From contig NZ_JAFCLP010000026.1 of assembly GCF_018129405.1 (NCBI RefSeq), positions 1 to 64,000 on the forward strand: a stretch of 64,000 nt of DNA, in the 5' to 3' direction. This document shows, piece after piece, positions 44,142 to 52,948 of this stretch. The position numbers and the translations under genes are program-made. This stretch comes from Bradyrhizobium iriomotense. GTDB taxonomy: Bacteria > Pseudomonadota > Alphaproteobacteria > Rhizobiales > Xanthobacteraceae. Within the stretch, counting starts at the first letter, position 1; every line of letters starts with the position of its first letter. Below the pieces are notes generated by a model. It made no database searches and was not told the DNA's origin. It worked only from the letters and a program-made list of their open reading frames with translations.

Positions 44142-45215
44142 ATGAACGATCAGATTGCCATTCCCTGTGTGGTCATGCGCGGGGGTACCTCGCGCGGGCC
44201 GTTTTTCCTGGCCCGCGATCTTCCGGCCGACCCCAAACTGCGCGACGCGATCCTGCTCTCTGTGATGGGAGGGGGACACGATCTTGGAATCGACGGGATC
44301 GGCGGCGGCAATGCCGTCATCAACAAGGTCGCGATCGTCGGACCGGCATCGGTGCCCGGCGCCGATGTCGACTACCTGTTCGCCCAGGTGCGTGTTCGTG
44401 AAGGCATCGTCGATACCTCGCCGAACTGCGGAAATATGCTCGCGGGCGTGGGGCCATTCGCAATTGAAGCCGGCCTGGTCGGCGCCGCCGCAAATCGCAC
44501 CCATGTGCGCATCCACAACGTCAATACCGGCAAGCTGATTGACGCGACCGTGCCGACCCCCGCAGGGCGCGTGACTTACGACGGCGAGGCGCGGATTGAC
44601 GGTGTGCCGGGAACGGCCGCGCCGATCGAGCTGTCGTTCCCCAACGCGGCCGGCGCACGCACCGGTCGTCTCCTACCAACCGGACGACCGGTCGATCGCA
44701 TCGAAGGGATCGATGTGACCTGCATCGACGCGGCGATGCCCGTCATGTTGGTCCGCGCGGCGGATCTGGGATGGACCGGCCGCGAGGCTCCCTCCGACTT
44801 CGCCGACAATCGTTTTCGCGCGCGTCTCGAAGCTTTGCGCATCGAGGCCGGACGGCAGATGGGCTTTCCAGATTCCGCGGCAATGGTGATCCCGAAGCCG
44901 GTCCTGATTGCGCGCGGGGGCGAGGCGACGTTGAACACCAGATACTTCATGCCGCACGACTGCCATAGCGCGCTGGCGGTGACCGGCGCTGTCGCGATCG
45001 CGACGGCATGCGTCACGCCCGGGACGATCGCGGCAGAGATGGTCGGACCACTGGCGCCGCCGGTGCCGATCACCCTCGCCCATCCCTCCGGCCATCTCGT
45101 GGTTCGGCTGGAACCCGGCCCGGTTGCCAGGGTGCTGCGGACGGCCCGGCGAATCTTCGAGGGCCACGTCTTCGCCCGTCGATCACACGTGCCTCATTCG
45201 GTGCTGGCGGCCTGA
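44142..45215 (+). CDS. PrpF-family isomerase (4-oxalomesaconate tautomerase-like)
   Basis: The 357-residue product shows the PrpF diaminopimelate-epimerase-like fold. Landmarks are PCVVMRGGTSRGPFFLARDL, GIGGGNAVINKVAIVG, DTSPNCGNMLAGVGPFAIEA and the late HPSGHLVV segment. PrpF proteins move double bonds in unsaturated di- or tricarboxylic acids, for example 2-methylaconitate isomerase, 4-oxalomesaconate tautomerase (GalD) and aconitate isomerase. The particular acid is not known. A longer frame starting at 43911 overlaps the LysR gene and is not real. The gene lies between a divergent LysR gene and dctA. Confidence 0.9.
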   Translation: MNDQIAIPCVVMRGGTSRGPFFLARDLPADPKLRDAILLSVMGGGHDLGIDGIGGGNAVINKVAIVGPASVPGADVDYLFAQVRVREGIVDTSPNCGNMLAGVGPFAIEAGLVGAAANRTHVRIHNVNTGKLIDATVPTPAGRVTYDGEARIDGVPGTAAPIELSFPNAAGARTGRLLPTGRPVDRIEGIDVTCIDAAMPVMLVRAADLGWTGREAPSDFADNRFRARLEALRIEAGRQMGFPDSAAMVIPKPVLIARGGEATLNTRYFMPHDCHSALAVTGAVAIATACVTPGTIAAEMVGPLAPPVPITLAHPSGHLVVRLEPGPVARVLRTARRIFEGHVFARRSHVPHSVLAA

Positions 45216-45269
45216 ACCCCGCCGCTTCCGAAGCCATCACAAAAAATCAGAGCCATGGGAGAAATGAGA

Positions 45270-46655
45270 ATGCACAAGGAAGCGCCGGTTGGGCACCCGA
45301 ACACCGAGGCTGGAAAGCCTTTCTACCTGATTCTCTATGTCCAGGTGCTGATCGGCCTGATGCTGGGTGTCCTCACCGGCCATTTCTGGCCCGAATTCGG
45401 CGCCGCGCTGAAGCCCTTTGGCGACGGCTTCGTCAAGCTGGTCAAGATGATGATCGCGCCGATCGTGTTCTGCACCATTGTGAGCGGCATCAACAGCATC
45501 AGCGATTCCCGCGAGGTCGGCCGCACGCTGGTGAAGTCCATGGCGCTGTTCTACCTGCTGACGGTGCTCGCACTGCTGGCCGGGCTGATGGCCGTATCGC
45601 TGATCCAGCCGGGCGTCGGCATGCATGTTGCGGTCAATACGCTGGATCCGTCGGTGGCCGCAAAATTCACCAAGCAGGCAGGGGCGACCGGATTTACGGA
45701 CTTCATGCTGCACATCATCCCGCACTCCTTCTTTGGTGCGTTTGCCGATGGCGAAGTGCTGCCGGTCCTGTTGATCTCCATTCTGATCGCCTTTGGCCTG
45801 AGCCGCGCCGGCGATGGCGGCGTTGTGGTGACGAAGGCGGTCGATTCGTTCTCACAAGTGCTTTTCGTGTCCTTCGGCTTCATCATGAAGCTCGCTCCGC
45901 TCGGCGCCTTTGGTGCCATGGCGTTCACGGTGGGCCGCTACGGCATCCGTTCGATCGGCTCGCTCGGACTGCTGATCCTGACCTTCTATATCGCCTGCTC
46001 CGTTTTCGTGGTGGTCGTGCTTGGCACGTTGGCGCGGCTGAACGGCTTCAGCCTGTGGAAGACGATCCGCTACTTCAAGGAAGAGCTGCTGATCGTGCTC
46101 GGCACGTCGTCGTCCGAACCGGCGCTGCCTGGCGCCCTGCGCAAGCTGGAGCAGCTCGGATGCCGGAAAGGCGTGTCAGGGCTCGTGTTGCCGATGGGCT
46201 ACTCCTTCAATCTGGACGGCAGCGCCATTTATCTCACCCTGGCCTCCATCTTTATCGCGCAGGCCTGCGACATTCATCTGTCGTGGGGGCAGATCGCGGC
46301 GATGCTCGGACTGATGCTGCTGACGTCCAAAGGGGCGGCCGGTGTCACCGGCAGCGGCTTCGTCGCGCTTGTCGCGACCCTCTCCGTCATGCCGGATCTG
46401 CCTGTGACTGGCGTGGCGCTGCTCGTCGGCATCGACCGCTTCATGTCGGAAGCGCGGGCGCTGACCAGCATGATCAGCAACTGTGTCGCATCCATCACCA
46501 TTTCGCTGTGGGAGGATGCCTGTGATCGCGAGGTGTTGGCCCGTGAACTGGGGCAGGGCGCCACTCTCGAGGTCGCGGCCGGGACGACGATCGGCGGAGC
46601 ACCAGTGGTGCAGGAGAACGAGAGCTGGATTTCGACGACGCAATCGGCCGCTTGA
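45270..46655 (+). CDS. dctA: Dicarboxylate/cation symporter (DctA family)
   Basis: The 461-residue product has about eight membrane helices and the DAACS motifs: KMMIAPIVFCTIVSGI, the serine-rich GTSSSEPALPGAL loop, SFNLDGSAIY and TSKGAAGVTGSGF. It imports dicarboxylates with cations. I use the ATG at 45270, six bases after GGGAGAA; the ATG at 45255 contains that site. It probably carries the substrate of the upstream PrpF-type isomerase rather than acting as a general succinate carrier, because no dctBD genes are near. Confidence 0.9.
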   Translation: MHKEAPVGHPNTEAGKPFYLILYVQVLIGLMLGVLTGHFWPEFGAALKPFGDGFVKLVKMMIAPIVFCTIVSGINSISDSREVGRTLVKSMALFYLLTVLALLAGLMAVSLIQPGVGMHVAVNTLDPSVAAKFTKQAGATGFTDFMLHIIPHSFFGAFADGEVLPVLLISILIAFGLSRAGDGGVVVTKAVDSFSQVLFVSFGFIMKLAPLGAFGAMAFTVGRYGIRSIGSLGLLILTFYIACSVFVVVVLGTLARLNGFSLWKTIRYFKEELLIVLGTSSSEPALPGALRKLEQLGCRKGVSGLVLPMGYSFNLDGSAIYLTLASIFIAQACDIHLSWGQIAAMLGLMLLTSKGAAGVTGSGFVALVATLSVMPDLPVTGVALLVGIDRFMSEARALTSMISNCVASITISLWEDACDREVLARELGQGATLEVAAGTTIGGAPVVQENESWISTTQSAA

Positions 46656-46682
46656 ACCCGAAGAAAGCGACGCCGATCAGTC

Positions 46683-46785
46683 TAAAGCGCGATGAGATTT
46701 GGATGAATCGTCATCGCGCTTTAGGTTGTTGTTTACGCGTGATCTTTCCGGAAAACCGCTTCGCACTTTTCCGGATCATGCTTTA
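46683..46785. repeat. Family-2 palindromic repeat, copy 3
   Basis: Stem 1 pairs TAAAGCGCGATGA with TCATCGCGCTTTA around TTTGGATGAATCG-type sequence. Stem 2 has GATCTTTCCGGAAAA near AAGCG and TTTTCCGGATCATG. The right end, TTA at 46783-46785, is the stop codon (TAA) of the leftward AsmA gene. It is nearly the reverse complement of the copy at 57367. Confidence 0.85.
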
Positions 46786-48723
46786 GTTCGACTTGGCGTT
46801 CTCTTTGGCGTTCTCTGCCGTCGGCGATTCCGCCGGTGCGGGACGCTTGCCTGCACCGGTGATGCGCTCGATCGCGGAGCGCACGGCATCGCTCCCCTTG
46901 CGGTCCTTGAGCATGTCGAGCAGCGGCGCGGAAGCCGGCGAGCGGCGGATCAGGCTTTCCGGATCGGGGAAGATCAGGGGATCATCCCAGGGCCCCTGCA
47001 CCACGAAAGGCAATTCGAAGCCCGACGCACTGTTGAGGCTCGCCACGCCCTTCATGTCGTATTCGCGCGTCGGCACCGATGCGGTGCCGGTGAGCGTGAT
47101 CTTCGCCGCCGGCCCTTCGACACGGATGTCTTCGGCGGTGGCGATGCCGTCGGAGAATTTCACCGCGATGGTGAGTTTGTCGTAAGGGGTCGAGCCGCTG
47201 CGGAAATTGCCGCCGCCCGACAGCGGCCGCCGCTCCAGCCGCTTCAGGAGCTGCTCGGCGTTGAAGCCCGAGATCGCGCCGTTCTGCCCGGTTACCGTGG
47301 CACTGCCGTCGAGCGACTGCACGAGGCCGAACGGGCTCGAGCCGGAGGCAAGGAGGGAGACGTTGATGTTGCCGCGTCCGGACAGCTTGTTGAGGCCGAA
47401 CAGCTCGGTTGCACAGGCCTGCAGGTCGACGTCGGTGAACTGAAACTGCGCCTTGATGTCGGCGACGCTGTCGGTGCGGGCGATGCCGAACGAACCTTTG
47501 GCGATGCCGCCATAGACCTGGGCTTCGCCCACCGAGAGCGCCAGCGTGCCGTTGCGCAAATTGGCGCCGATCGCGGTCCGGCCGAGCTTCGTTGGTCCGA
47601 CCGTCAGCCGCGCGGCCGACAGGCGCATGTCGAGATCGGTGGTCGAGAGCCCGTTGAGATCGAACAGCTGCCTGTTCCAGTCGCGGGCGCCGCTCGCGAG
47701 CAGGCGGAAGGTCGAGATATAAGGTGTGAAGTCGAGCGCGTCGGCGGCGAGCGTCGCCTGCAGCATCTGTCGGCCGTTGTTGGCGTAGGTCATGACGCCC
47801 TCGGCGGTGTTGCCGTCGAGCTCGACATTGACATTGGTGAGCGCGATCGAGGCGCCCACCACGTTGGCGCGCGCCTTCAGCGCGAAGCGGCCGAAGCCGC
47901 CGCTGGCCGGCTGCGGCTGTCCGGTCCAGCGCAGCGCGTTGCGCAGGGACGGGCTGTCGATGGTGAGCATGCCCTCCATCATCGGGCTGGTGCGGTTGGC
48001 CACGCTGCCGTCGAAGGCGAGCTTGAGCGGCGCGCTGGCGATCCGCGCCTTCAGCCCCGAGCGGTCGCCGGAGAGGGCGGCGACGAAATCGGAAAAGCTG
48101 ATCGAGCCGTCGACGCGCTCGCCGCGCCAGTCGAACTGCCCGGTCGCGGCGAAGGAGCGCGAGATCGACGGCCAGGCCAGCGACAGATCGATGTCCTCGA
48201 ACTTCTCGATGGAATGGGTGGCGGCGTCCTCGTAATTGAGCATGCCGTCCTGGATCCTGATCTCGGAGAACGACACCTGGTTGTCGGCCCCGGGCTTCAT
48301 GGTGCGGGCAATGGTCTGGATGAAGGGCGTCCAGTTGCTCTCGCCGTCCGGCTTGAGGCTGATATGGATGCGCGGCCTGAGCAGCGTCAGGTCGGCGATC
48401 TCGAACCGCTGCAGCAGCAGCGGCAGCAGCCGCAGATTGGCGGTGAGCACGTCGACATGGAGTGCGGGATCGCTGGTGCCGCCACCCTTCAGGCCGACGT
48501 CATGGAAGGAGATGTAGCTCGCCGGCAGCACCGAGATGTCGATGCTGCCCGCGACGTTGAGCTCCAGGCCGGTGACGTCGCGGATCTGTGCTTCCACCGC
48601 CTTGCGCAACGCGTCGCGGTTGATGAGCCATGAGGTTGCGATCAGGGCGATCAGCGCGACGCCGAGCAGCGCCGCGATCGGCGTCCCGAGGCGCTTCATT
48701 CCTTGGGCCATGGTCAATGGCAT
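46783..48723 (-). CDS. AsmA-family protein
   Basis: The 646-residue product has an N-terminal membrane helix (IAALLGVALIALIATSWLI). An AsmA domain follows with DVTGLELNVAGSIDISVLP, KPDGESNWTPF and a C-terminal SLDGSATVTGQNGAISGF region. The last 30 residues are a disordered basic tail. AsmA-like proteins span the periplasm and move phospholipid or limit outer-membrane assembly defects. The stop codon lies in a family-2 repeat. It is divergent from scoA across a 17-base tandem repeat. Confidence 0.92.
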   Translation of the reverse strand: MPLTMAQGMKRLGTPIAALLGVALIALIATSWLINRDALRKAVEAQIRDVTGLELNVAGSIDISVLPASYISFHDVGLKGGGTSDPALHVDVLTANLRLLPLLLQRFEIADLTLLRPRIHISLKPDGESNWTPFIQTIARTMKPGADNQVSFSEIRIQDGMLNYEDAATHSIEKFEDIDLSLAWPSISRSFAATGQFDWRGERVDGSISFSDFVAALSGDRSGLKARIASAPLKLAFDGSVANRTSPMMEGMLTIDSPSLRNALRWTGQPQPASGGFGRFALKARANVVGASIALTNVNVELDGNTAEGVMTYANNGRQMLQATLAADALDFTPYISTFRLLASGARDWNRQLFDLNGLSTTDLDMRLSAARLTVGPTKLGRTAIGANLRNGTLALSVGEAQVYGGIAKGSFGIARTDSVADIKAQFQFTDVDLQACATELFGLNKLSGRGNINVSLLASGSSPFGLVQSLDGSATVTGQNGAISGFNAEQLLKRLERRPLSGGGNFRSGSTPYDKLTIAVKFSDGIATAEDIRVEGPAAKITLTGTASVPTREYDMKGVASLNSASGFELPFVVQGPWDDPLIFPDPESLIRRSPASAPLLDMLKDRKGSDAVRSAIERITGAGKRPAPAESPTAENAKENAKSN

Positions 48724-48791
48724 GTCCTGATCGGGTTGGTTGTTGGTCCAGAAGGGCGGGCCGGGAGACCTGCGCGCCCACGCCCAAGGTT

Positions 48792-48859
48792 TGTTAGGCT
48801 ACAAGTTTGGTCAGGTTACAAGTCTTGTTAGCTTACAAGCCCTGTTACGTTAAGTGCCG
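48792..48859. repeat. 17-base tandem direct repeat, three units and a degenerate fourth
   Basis: Three consecutive 17-base units start at 48792, 48809 and 48826: TGTTAGGCTACAAGTTT, GGTCAGGTTACAAGTCT and TGTTAGCTTACAAGCCC. A degenerate fourth starts TGTTACGTTAAG at 48843. All share a TTACAAG-like core at fixed spacing. They lie 69-136 bases ahead of the leftward AsmA gene and 190-257 bases ahead of scoA. Confidence 0.8.
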
Positions 48860-48903
48860 CAACTTGATGGGTTTTCTTGTCGCTTTCAAGGCCGCGGGCG
48901 GTT

Positions 48904-48922
48904 CTGCCCACGGCGTGGGCAG
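48904..48922. repeat. Short hairpin between AsmA and scoA
   Basis: CTGCCCAC and GTGGGCAG form a perfect 8-base stem with a 3-base loop, about 127 bases ahead of scoA. The rest of the 325-base gap (48724-49048) holds no gene. Confidence 0.55.
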
Positions 48923-49048
48923 CTTCTAGCACCGCCCCGCGGACCGGAGAACCCCGTATCATTGACGGCTTTGGAGGATTTCGCCTAATAATCGCCGCCA
49001 ACAAGGTGCGGCGGCTGCAAGCCGAAGGTTCAGTCGAGGTTTTTTTGC

Positions 49049-49756
49049 ATGAACAAGGTCTATCCCGACGCCAAGTCGGCGCTCGACGGCATTCTGAAAG
49101 ACAACATGATGATCATGTCGGGGGGCTTCGGCCTCTGCGGCATTGCCGAGGAGCTGTCGGACGCGATCCGCGAATCCGGCGTCAAGGGGCTGACGGTCGT
49201 CTCCAACAATGCCGGCGTCGACGGCATCGGGCTCAGCCGCCTCCTGGAAACCCGGCAGATCAAGAAGATGATCTCGTCCTATGTGGGCGAGAACAAGCTG
49301 TTCGCCCAGCAATTCCTCGCCGGCGAGCTGGAACTCGAATTCAACCCGCAGGGCACGCTGGCCGAGCGCATCCGCGCCGGCGGCGCCGGCATCCCGGCCT
49401 TCTACACCAAGACCGGCGTCGGCACGCTGATCGCCGAGGGCAAGGAAGTGAAGGAGTTCGACGGCGAGAAGTATCTGATGGAGCGCGGCCTGTTCGCCGA
49501 CCTCGCCATCGTGCATGCCTGGAAGGGCGACACCGCCGGCAACCTCATCTATCGCAAGACCGCGCGCAACTTTAACCCGATGATGGCAACCGCCGCCAAG
49601 ATCACGGTGGCGGAGGTCGAGCATCTGGTTCCGGCCGGCGAACTCAATCCCGACCACATCCACACGCCCGGCATCTTCGTGAAGCGCATCGTCGAGGTCG
49701 GCACGGCCAAGAAGCGCATCGAATTCCGCAACACCCGCCCGCGCCCGAGCGCATGA
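49049..49756 (+). CDS. scoA: 3-oxoacid CoA-transferase subunit A
   Basis: The 235-residue product matches CoA-transferase family I alpha chains: MSGGFGLCGIAEELSDAI near the N-terminus, VVSNNAGVDGIGLSRLLE, and FNPQGTLAERIRAGGAGIPA with AFYTKTGVGT. With subunit B it moves CoA between succinyl-CoA and a 3-oxoacid such as acetoacetate, so the cell can use or store carbon through acetoacetate. Its stop codon is the TGA at the start of a family-2 repeat. Confidence 0.93.
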   Translation: MNKVYPDAKSALDGILKDNMMIMSGGFGLCGIAEELSDAIRESGVKGLTVVSNNAGVDGIGLSRLLETRQIKKMISSYVGENKLFAQQFLAGELELEFNPQGTLAERIRAGGAGIPAFYTKTGVGTLIAEGKEVKEFDGEKYLMERGLFADLAIVHAWKGDTAGNLIYRKTARNFNPMMATAAKITVAEVEHLVPAGELNPDHIHTPGIFVKRIVEVGTAKKRIEFRNTRPRPSA

Positions 49757-49800
49757 TCCGGAAAAGTGGACACCGGTTTTCCGATCAGATCATGCGCCAC
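49754..49800. repeat. Family-2 palindromic repeat, copy 4 (one-hairpin form)
   Basis: TGATCCGGAAAA pairs with a TTTTCCGATCAGATCA segment around AGTGGACACCGG. It lies between the two CoA-transferase subunit genes. Its first codon-length segment TGA is the stop of scoA. Confidence 0.8.
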
Positions 49801-49824
49801 TAAAGAATCGACAGGAGCACAACG

Positions 49825-50475
49825 ATGGCCTGGACCCGTGAACAGATGGCTGCGCGCGCCGCAAAGGAATTGCGTGACGGCTATTACGTCAATCTCGGCA
49901 TCGGCATCCCGACGCTGGTCTCGAACTACATCCCCGACGGTATGGACGTCTCCTTGCAGAGCGAGAACGGCATGCTCGGCATGGGCCCGTTCCCCTATGA
50001 GGACGAGGTGGACGCGGACCTGATCAACGCCGGCAAGCAGACCGTCAGCGAGCTGCCTTCGACCAGCTATTTCTCCTCGGCGGATTCCTTCGGCATGATC
50101 CGCGGCGGCCACATGGATCTGTCGATCCTCGGCGCCATGCAGGTCGCCCAGAACGGCGATCTCGCCAACTGGATGATCCCCGGCAAGATGGTCAAGGGCA
50201 TGGGCGGCGCGATGGATCTCGTCGCCGGCGTCAAGCGCGTCGTCGTGGTGATGGAGCATTCGGCCAAGGACGGCCCGAAGCTGCTGAAGCAGTGCAACCT
50301 GCCGCTGACCGGCGAGCGCGTGGTCGACATGGTCGTCACGGATCTTGCCGTCTTCACCATCGACAAGCACGGCGACGGCGGCATGGCCCTGATCGAACTC
50401 GCCGACGGCGTCTCGCTCGACGAGGTCAAGTCCAAGACCGAAGCCGAATTCCGCGTCGCGCTGAAGAACACGTAA
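49825..50475 (+). CDS. scoB: 3-oxoacid CoA-transferase subunit B
   Basis: The 216-residue product has the family I beta chain features: [20 protein letters not shown], and [16 protein letters not shown] with the catalytic Glu of [23 protein letters not shown] and [20 protein letters not shown] complete it. It pairs with subunit A. A 68-base gap with a repeat separates them, unusual for subunits that are normally coupled. It starts behind GACAGGAGCAC. Confidence 0.94.
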   Translation: MAWTREQMAARAAKELRDGYYVNLGIGIPTLVSNYIPDGMDVSLQSENGMLGMGPFPYEDEVDADLINAGKQTVSELPSTSYFSSADSFGMIRGGHMDLSILGAMQVAQNGDLANWMIPGKMVKGMGGAMDLVAGVKRVVVVMEHSAKDGPKLLKQCNLPLTGERVVDMVVTDLAVFTIDKHGDGGMALIELADGVSLDEVKSKTEAEFRVALKNT

Positions 50476-50490
50476 GCGGGCTTTCTTCGT

Positions 50491-50580
50491 AGGGTGGGCA
50501 AAGGCGCGATAGCGCCGTGCCCACCGTCTTATTCCGCATCTGCGGTGCGAATGGTGGGCACGCTTCGCTTTGCCCACCCT
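50491..50580. repeat. GGGTGGGCAAA-type palindromic repeat
   Basis: AGGGTGGGCAAA at the left pairs with TTTGCCCACCCT at the right. Inner pairs are GGCGCGATAGCGCC and CCGCATCTGCGG. It is 90 bases long and immediately follows scoB, so it may terminate or stabilise the message. Confidence 0.85.
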
Positions 50581-50767
50581 CATATCGTCTTCTGACTGAG
50601 TTCGATCGCAAGGAAAATTGTGCCATTATGGCCGGCGGTGGGCGTGCCTACAGTCGATGCTTGCATCTGGCTCTCCGTGGGTTCGAGTGTGGAAACCCAA
50701 ACCTATCGGAAAGGCCACGCTCACCGCCCCATGGAATCTACGGCGGCTGTGCCCGCAAAGTCGGCGA

Positions 50768-50835
50768 GTAGCCCGCATGAGCGAAGCGACATGCGGGTCT
50801 ATTTTCCCGGGTGTCGCTTCGCTCACCCGGGCTAC
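50768..50835. repeat. Family-1 palindromic repeat, copy 3
   Basis: GTAGCCCGCATGAGCG pairs with CGCTCACCCGGGCTAC around a central loop, with a few mismatches. It ends four bases before the nirV stop codon. Confidence 0.8.
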
Positions 50836-50839
50836 GCGA

Positions 50840-51718
50840 TCACGACCGCGCGGCCCGCACCTTGCCCCACCGCGCCGACACGTTCGCCATCCACGTTCGC
50901 TCCTCCCGCACCAGGCGGAAGCCGAGATTTGCGGGGGGCACGCCTTGCGCGCAGCCGCCGGCGCGGGCGTCGCGGATGAAGTCGGTAACATAGGCGCGGT
51001 GCGCGCCTTCCGCGATGCGCACGCCGCAATTCACGGTCGGCCGGCCGGCATTGCCGGCCTCGTCGACCCTCGAGCGCACGAAGCAGGTCGAGGTCCATTC
51101 CCAGACATTGCCGGCGAGATCTTCAATGCCGTGCTCGTTCGCGCCGAACTTGCCGAACGGATGGGCTGCGGTGTCGAAGGGGTCGCGCTCGGACTCACGC
51201 TCATAGCGGCTGATCCAGCGCTTGGAAGGATCGTCCTGGTCCACCGGCGCGGCATCGTCCTTGAATCTGGAGCCCGCTGCAAACGCCCATTCCTCGTCGC
51301 TGGGCAGTCGGTAGTGCTGGCCGGTCTTGCGCGAGAGCCAGCCGGCATAGGCTTCGGCGTCGTGCCAGTTCACCTGCACCGCGGGACGATCGATGGCGAC
51401 CGCCACGCCGCGATCGAGCGCGCGGCAGGCGCCGTCCTGCACGCAGATCTGATAGTCGGATGACGAGACCTGATTCCGCATGATGTGCAGCGGCCTTGTG
51501 AAGCGAATCGCGCGCAGCGGCGCTTCCGCCTGCTGCCCGCCACGCGTGAAGTCGCCGGCCTCGCGATAGGAGAAATTACCCGGCGCGATCCTGACGATCG
51601 CGGGCTCCGCCGCCGTGCCGTGAACCCTCATGTCCGAGACCAGGGGCGCCATCGCGATCGGCCCTGCGAGGCCGGCGGCGCAGGCGAGCAGCAGTTTCAG
51701 CTTGAATGCGATCAGCAT
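50840..51718 (-). CDS. nirV: NirV, SUMF1/FGE-domain protein of the nitrite-reductase locus
   Basis: The 292-residue product has a signal peptide (LLLACAAGLAGPIAMA) and a formylglycine-generating-type fold: VNWHDAEAYAGWLSRKTGQH, YRLPSDEEWAFAAGS, GNVWEWTSTCF and a C-terminal NLGFRLVREE. The catalytic Cys pair of true formylglycine enzymes is not evident. It is the usual partner of copper nitrite reductases as NirV, whose role is unclear. It follows nirK by 53 bases with a palindromic terminator between. Confidence 0.92.
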   Translation of the reverse strand: MLIAFKLKLLLACAAGLAGPIAMAPLVSDMRVHGTAAEPAIVRIAPGNFSYREAGDFTRGGQQAEAPLRAIRFTRPLHIMRNQVSSSDYQICVQDGACRALDRGVAVAIDRPAVQVNWHDAEAYAGWLSRKTGQHYRLPSDEEWAFAAGSRFKDDAAPVDQDDPSKRWISRYERESERDPFDTAAHPFGKFGANEHGIEDLAGNVWEWTSTCFVRSRVDEAGNAGRPTVNCGVRIAEGAHRAYVTDFIRDARAGGCAQGVPPANLGFRLVREERTWMANVSARWGKVRAARS

Positions 51719-51738
51719 GGTCGTCCCCCGAAAAGAAG

Positions 51739-51764
51739 AAGGGGCCGGTGATCACCGGCCCCTT
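51739..51764 (-). terminator. Terminator between nirK and nirV
   Basis: AAGGGGCCGGTGA and TCACCGGCCCCTT form a perfect 26-base palindrome. On the minus strand it is followed by TCTTCTTTTC. It would limit transcription from nirK into nirV. Confidence 0.8.
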
Positions 51765-51771
51765 GTCGCGT

Positions 51772-52866
51772 CTAGTTGGTGGCGGCCGGGATTTCCGCAG
51801 GCGCCTTCACCTGCATCATCAGATCGTCGTTCCACTTGCCTTCGACCTTGAAGTGCGCGGTGGCGCCGAGATCGGCGGCCTCGATCAGGTTATGCGTGAC
51901 ATAGGCGTAGATGCCGGGCTGCTGGAATTTGTACAGCGCAGCTCCCGCCGAACCGCCGCGGATGAACCATGTCTCGAGCCCGACTTCAGGCGCATTGTCG
52001 AACTTGCCGGTCTCCCAGACATAGTCGCCATGGCCGCCGATCAGGTGCGGACGGCTGTCGCGATTGGCCTGCGAGTGCACGATCAGCACGTTCTCGCCGA
52101 CATTGGCGGTCAGCGCGTTCTTGCCGGTGAGTGCGCCCACCTTGCCGTTGAACACGACGTGGGTCGGCGTCAGCTTCTTCATCACCTCTTCGGTCTCGGT
52201 GAAGGCCTCGCCCGGCGAGTCGTAGGACTTGAAATTGCCCTTCTCGTCGCGCGGCACGTACATGTCCTGCTCGCCGATATAGTAGACCTTGTCGTACTTC
52301 AGCGCGTGGCCCTTGCCGTCGTTCAGTCCCTCACGCGGCAGCACCATCACGGCACCGTTCATGCCGGAGACGACGTGCCAGGGGATCATCGGGCCGCCCG
52401 GCGCGCAGTGATAGACGAACACGCCGGTCTTGGTTGCCTTCCAGCGCAGCACGACCTGTTCGCCGGGATTGATCAGGGTGAGCGCGCCGCCGCCGAGCGC
52501 ACCGGTCGCGGAATGGAAATCGATGTTGTGCGGCATGGTGTTGGTCGCGGGATTGACCAGCGTCGTCTCGACGTAGTCACCCTCATGCACGACCATCAGC
52601 GGGCCCGGCATCGAGCCGTTGAAGGTCATGGCCTGGAAGGTGGTGCCCTTCTCGTCGATGACGACCTTCTTCTCCTCGATCGTGAGCTTGAACTCGATGA
52701 TCTTGGGGCCCTGCTTGGTCGCCTGCTCGTGCGCATGCACGAACGGCGGAGCGACCAGCTCTACCTTTTGACGCGGCAGTTTGAGATCATCGGCGGCCAG
52801 GGCGGGTGTCGCCAGCATCAGGGCGGTCGCGGCGGCGCTGATCAATGCGGCTCTGCGGGTGAACAT
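51772..52866 (-). CDS. nirK: Copper-containing nitrite reductase
   Basis: The 364-residue product (ATG at 52866, AAGGA eight bases ahead) begins with a Tat-like signal ([24 protein letters not shown]). Type 1 copper ligands are H113, C154, H164 and M169; type 2 ligands are H118, H153 and H325 in VTHNLIEA. Catalytic D116 and H279 (GGHGDYV) are present. It reduces nitrite to NO in the periplasm during denitrification. Regulation by FixK2/NnrR is suggested by the box at 52935-52948. nirV is downstream. Confidence 0.98.
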   Translation of the reverse strand: MFTRRAALISAAATALMLATPALAADDLKLPRQKVELVAPPFVHAHEQATKQGPKIIEFKLTIEEKKVVIDEKGTTFQAMTFNGSMPGPLMVVHEGDYVETTLVNPATNTMPHNIDFHSATGALGGGALTLINPGEQVVLRWKATKTGVFVYHCAPGGPMIPWHVVSGMNGAVMVLPREGLNDGKGHALKYDKVYYIGEQDMYVPRDEKGNFKSYDSPGEAFTETEEVMKKLTPTHVVFNGKVGALTGKNALTANVGENVLIVHSQANRDSRPHLIGGHGDYVWETGKFDNAPEVGLETWFIRGGSAGAALYKFQQPGIYAYVTHNLIEAADLGATAHFKVEGKWNDDLMMQVKAPAEIPAATN

Positions 52867-52934
52867 TGGAAGCATCCTTCATCTGAAATGGTCTTGATGA
52901 CGGATGCAGTGTGCGCCTGTTGCGGCAAGAGTGT

Positions 52935-52948
52935 TTGCGCTGCGACAA
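52935..52948 (-). promoter_or_regulatory. FixK/NnrR-type box upstream of nirK
   Basis: On the minus strand the site reads TTGTCGCAGCGCAA, a FixK2/FNR-type sequence. I remember the B. diazoefficiens nirK box differing by one base. It lies 68 bases ahead of the ATG, so a class II position near -41 is possible. No clear -10 is seen. Confidence 0.7.

Larger units (their letters stand above)
50476..50839. other. Gap between scoB and nirV
   Basis: The 364-base gap has palindromic repeats at both ends (50491-50580 and 50768-50835), both listed. The middle (50581-50767) has no convincing gene; the open frames there lack ribosome sites and family similarity. I see no promoter I could assign. Confidence 0.5.

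Noticed and set aside
45008-46525. 505-codon frame overlapping PrpF and DctA genes in another frame
   Set aside because: It crosses two real genes and has no protein-like pattern.
43043-46655. Gallate (gal) degradation cluster
   Set aside because: The PrpF-family protein and LysR gene would fit, but no dioxygenase, hydratase or aldolase gene is near, and the carrier is DctA-type.
48792-48859. CRISPR or plasmid iteron reading of the 17-base repeats
   Set aside because: Units are contiguous with no spacers, too short for CRISPR repeats, and no cas or replication-initiator gene is present.
50517-50771. 84-codon frame in the scoB-nirV gap
   Set aside because: No ribosome site, overlaps a palindromic repeat and lacks any recognisable segment.
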